Shown: in pieces, positions 62,904 to 64,000 of the stretch
Layout of the letters: every line of letters starts with the position of its first letter
Position numbering within the stretch: position 1 is the stretch's first letter
Assembly: GCA_963663315.1 (NCBI GenBank)
Contig: OY760176.1
Coordinates: forward strand, 930,001-994,000
Source of the DNA: G963663315 sp963663315
GTDB lineage: Bacteria > Pseudomonadota > Gammaproteobacteria > Arenicellales > Poriferihabitantaceae
DNA length: 64,000 nt
Reading direction: 5' to 3'
Position numbers and translations under genes: made by a program
The notes under the pieces: model-generated
The model's input: the letters and a program-made list of their open reading frames with translations, nothing else
Databases searched by the model: none
Told to the model about the DNA's origin: nothing

Positions 62904-64000
62904 CTAATACCCGATTCGACGAATATCAAACACATTCTGTATTCTCGCAAGCTGGGAAATTAATTTCTGAGGACGTACTCCACCCGCAATTTCGAGGCGA
63001 ACAGACAAACGTGTGATCTGTTCACAATCCGTTTCCATGTTCACTTTCAGGATATCGACCTTGTTTGACCGCAGAGCTTCGGTCATGTCATGCAGTAATC
63101 CACTACGATGGCAGGCGACAATTTCCAATCCCAGCACATAACTGGAATCCCCCTCAAGCCCCCAATCCACTTCAATCAGACGCGCTCGCAATTCATCCTT
63201 GATTTTCGAAATATTGTTACACCCCCTCCTGTGTATGGTGACCCCTCTGCCGGTGGTAATAAACCCGATAATGTCATCCCCGGGAGCGGGGTTACAGCAT
63301 TTCGCCATATTGGTCAGCAGATTCTTTACCCCTGAAACGGCAAAACTGTCATTTGTCCGGGCGCCTGAACCAGTTCTCGATTTGACCGGGATGTTATCCG
63401 GATCATCAACCTCGTGTTTTCTGAACGGATACAGCAGTTTCGATATCTTGTAGTCATTAGCGCCAATCGATGCCAGAAGATCGTCCACTTTCTGAAAATA
63501 GGTATGCTGATTGAGTTTTTCGTAACTCAAATCACCCAACCCCAGGCGCTGCAATTCACGGTCCAGCATTGCCCTCCCTGCAGAGACTTTTTGATCATAC
63601 TCTGTGCGTTTGTGCCACTGGCTGATCCGGTTTCTGGCACGTCTGGTTCTGACATAGCCCAGGTCAGGCCTTAACCAATCGCGGCTCGGACCTCCGGTTT
63701 TTACCGTTTGAATACTGACCTGATCCCCGGTTTGCAGAAAATAATTGAGGGAAACCATTTTCCCGTTGACTTTGGCTCCGCGGATTCGGTGTCCGACTTC
63801 GGTATGAATTGCATAGGCAAAATCAATCGGGGTCGCCCCTTCGGGAAGGACAATTATCTTCCCTTTGGGCGTGAATACATAAGTCTGTCGACTGTCTTTA
63901 CCCCGAACCGAAACCGGTTTGTCGGCTTTGGCAGTACTTGAGTCAACTGTCAAATCAATGATCGGATCAACGTGTGTTGAAGATGCCAACACTTCATTTT
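62904..64000 (-). CDS. relA: RelA/SpoT-family protein, C-terminal half (runs off the window)
   Basis: The frame is open to the right edge, so only the C-terminal 365 residues are seen. A TGS domain (QTYVFTPKGKIIVLPEGATP through VGHRIRGAKVNGKMV), a helical and conserved-Cys region (NMAKCCNPAPGDDIIGFITT and RGVTIHRRGC) and a C-terminal ACT/RRM domain (ending NVFDIRRIGY). These are the ribosome- and tRNA-sensing parts of long RelA/SpoT enzymes; the synthetase and hydrolase domains are outside. The spacing and the GRPSRDWL-like segment resemble RelA more than SpoT, but this is not certain. hipBA lies directly downstream. Confidence 0.85.
   Translation of the reverse strand, partial: NEVLASSTHVDPIIDLTVDSSTAKADKPVSVRGKDSRQTYVFTPKGKIIVLPEGATPIDFAYAIHTEVGHRIRGAKVNGKMVSLNYFLQTGDQVSIQTVKTGGPSRDWLRPDLGYVRTRRARNRISQWHKRTEYDQKVSAGRAMLDRELQRLGLGDLSYEKLNQHTYFQKVDDLLASIGANDYKISKLLYPFRKHEVDDPDNIPVKSRTGSGARTNDSFAVSGVKNLLTNMAKCCNPAPGDDIIGFITTGRGVTIHRRGCNNISKIKDELRARLIEVDWGLEGDSSYVLGLEIVACHRSGLLHDMTEALRSNKVDILKVNMETDCEQITRLSVRLEIAGGVRPQKLISQLARIQNVFDIRRIGY

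Noticed and set aside
1..64000. CRISPR array, rRNA operon or prophage
   Set aside because: No regularly spaced repeats, rRNA sequence or phage structural genes were seen.

Overview
The window is a piece of a gammaproteobacterial chromosome. The clearest sign is the minus-strand block recA-recX-alaS-lysC-csrA-tRNA-Ser (31.0-36.9 kb), an order known from Pseudomonas-like gammaproteobacteria. It is supported by mutS-fdxA, dxs-ispA-xseB, ssb-MFS-uvrA, a proteobacterial gshA, parE and acs. The species cannot be named from the sequence. The left end carries methyl-group and methylated-amine genes that would suit a marine or host-associated heterotroph; that is inference.

Layout. 0-2.4 kb: a GC-rich operon-like run (DmdA/GcvT-like methyltransferase, flavodoxin-fold oxidoreductase, ornithine cyclodeaminase family), then a fatty-acid desaturase broken by one in-frame stop. 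3-16 kb: an accessory zone bracketed by two copies (about 94% identical protein) of an 808-residue dimethylglycine/sarcosine dehydrogenase-like gene. Between them lie an IS3-family element, a sterol desaturase-like gene plus a remnant of a second one, a DddP-like M24 protein, a Tat-exported peptide-type binding protein, a LysR regulator, a serine-recombinase remnant and vapBC. A ureohydrolase remnant lies just beyond. 16-24 kb: housekeeping genes (esterase, acs, Trm112-like, sterol desaturase, dusA, gshA, a cystathionine gamma-synthase-type enzyme).

24.2-31.0 kb is the most interesting part. The 3' end of the tRNA-Ser(GCU) gene beside csrA is repeated, always in the same orientation, at 24.32 kb (19 exact bases including the flank beyond CCA), at 26.01-26.10 kb (a nearly whole tRNA with an acceptor stem shortened by two bases on each side) and possibly at 28.98 kb. 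The repeats divide the region into modules carrying a Hanks-type kinase with a zinc ribbon; a Fic protein with a MerR domain, a truncated gene and hipBA; and a Tn3 remnant, a pRiA4b ORF-3 family gene and higBA. This looks like repeated gain and loss of toxin/defence-type cassettes at one tRNA site. No integrase gene remains in the window.

31-64 kb is mostly conserved chromosome. CsrA carries an unusual Asp/His-rich tail encoded by a trinucleotide repeat. Next come sixA, a methyltransferase, a second trans-sulfuration enzyme and a GNAT gene. A GNAT stump then abuts a probably acquired taurine-dioxygenase/MBL/LuxR group. After that come suhB-mutS, fdxA, pepN, dxs-ispA-xseB, parE, pdxH, ssb, a YajR-like transporter and uvrA. 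At the right edge a second hipBA, with three copies of a GCTCTTAAGAGC-type operator, lies next to relA, which runs off the window.

Across the window there are three hipBA loci (two intact, one remnant), vapBC, higBA and a Fic gene, plus at least eight broken or truncated genes. The accessory parts are therefore a site of turnover set into stable backbone blocks.
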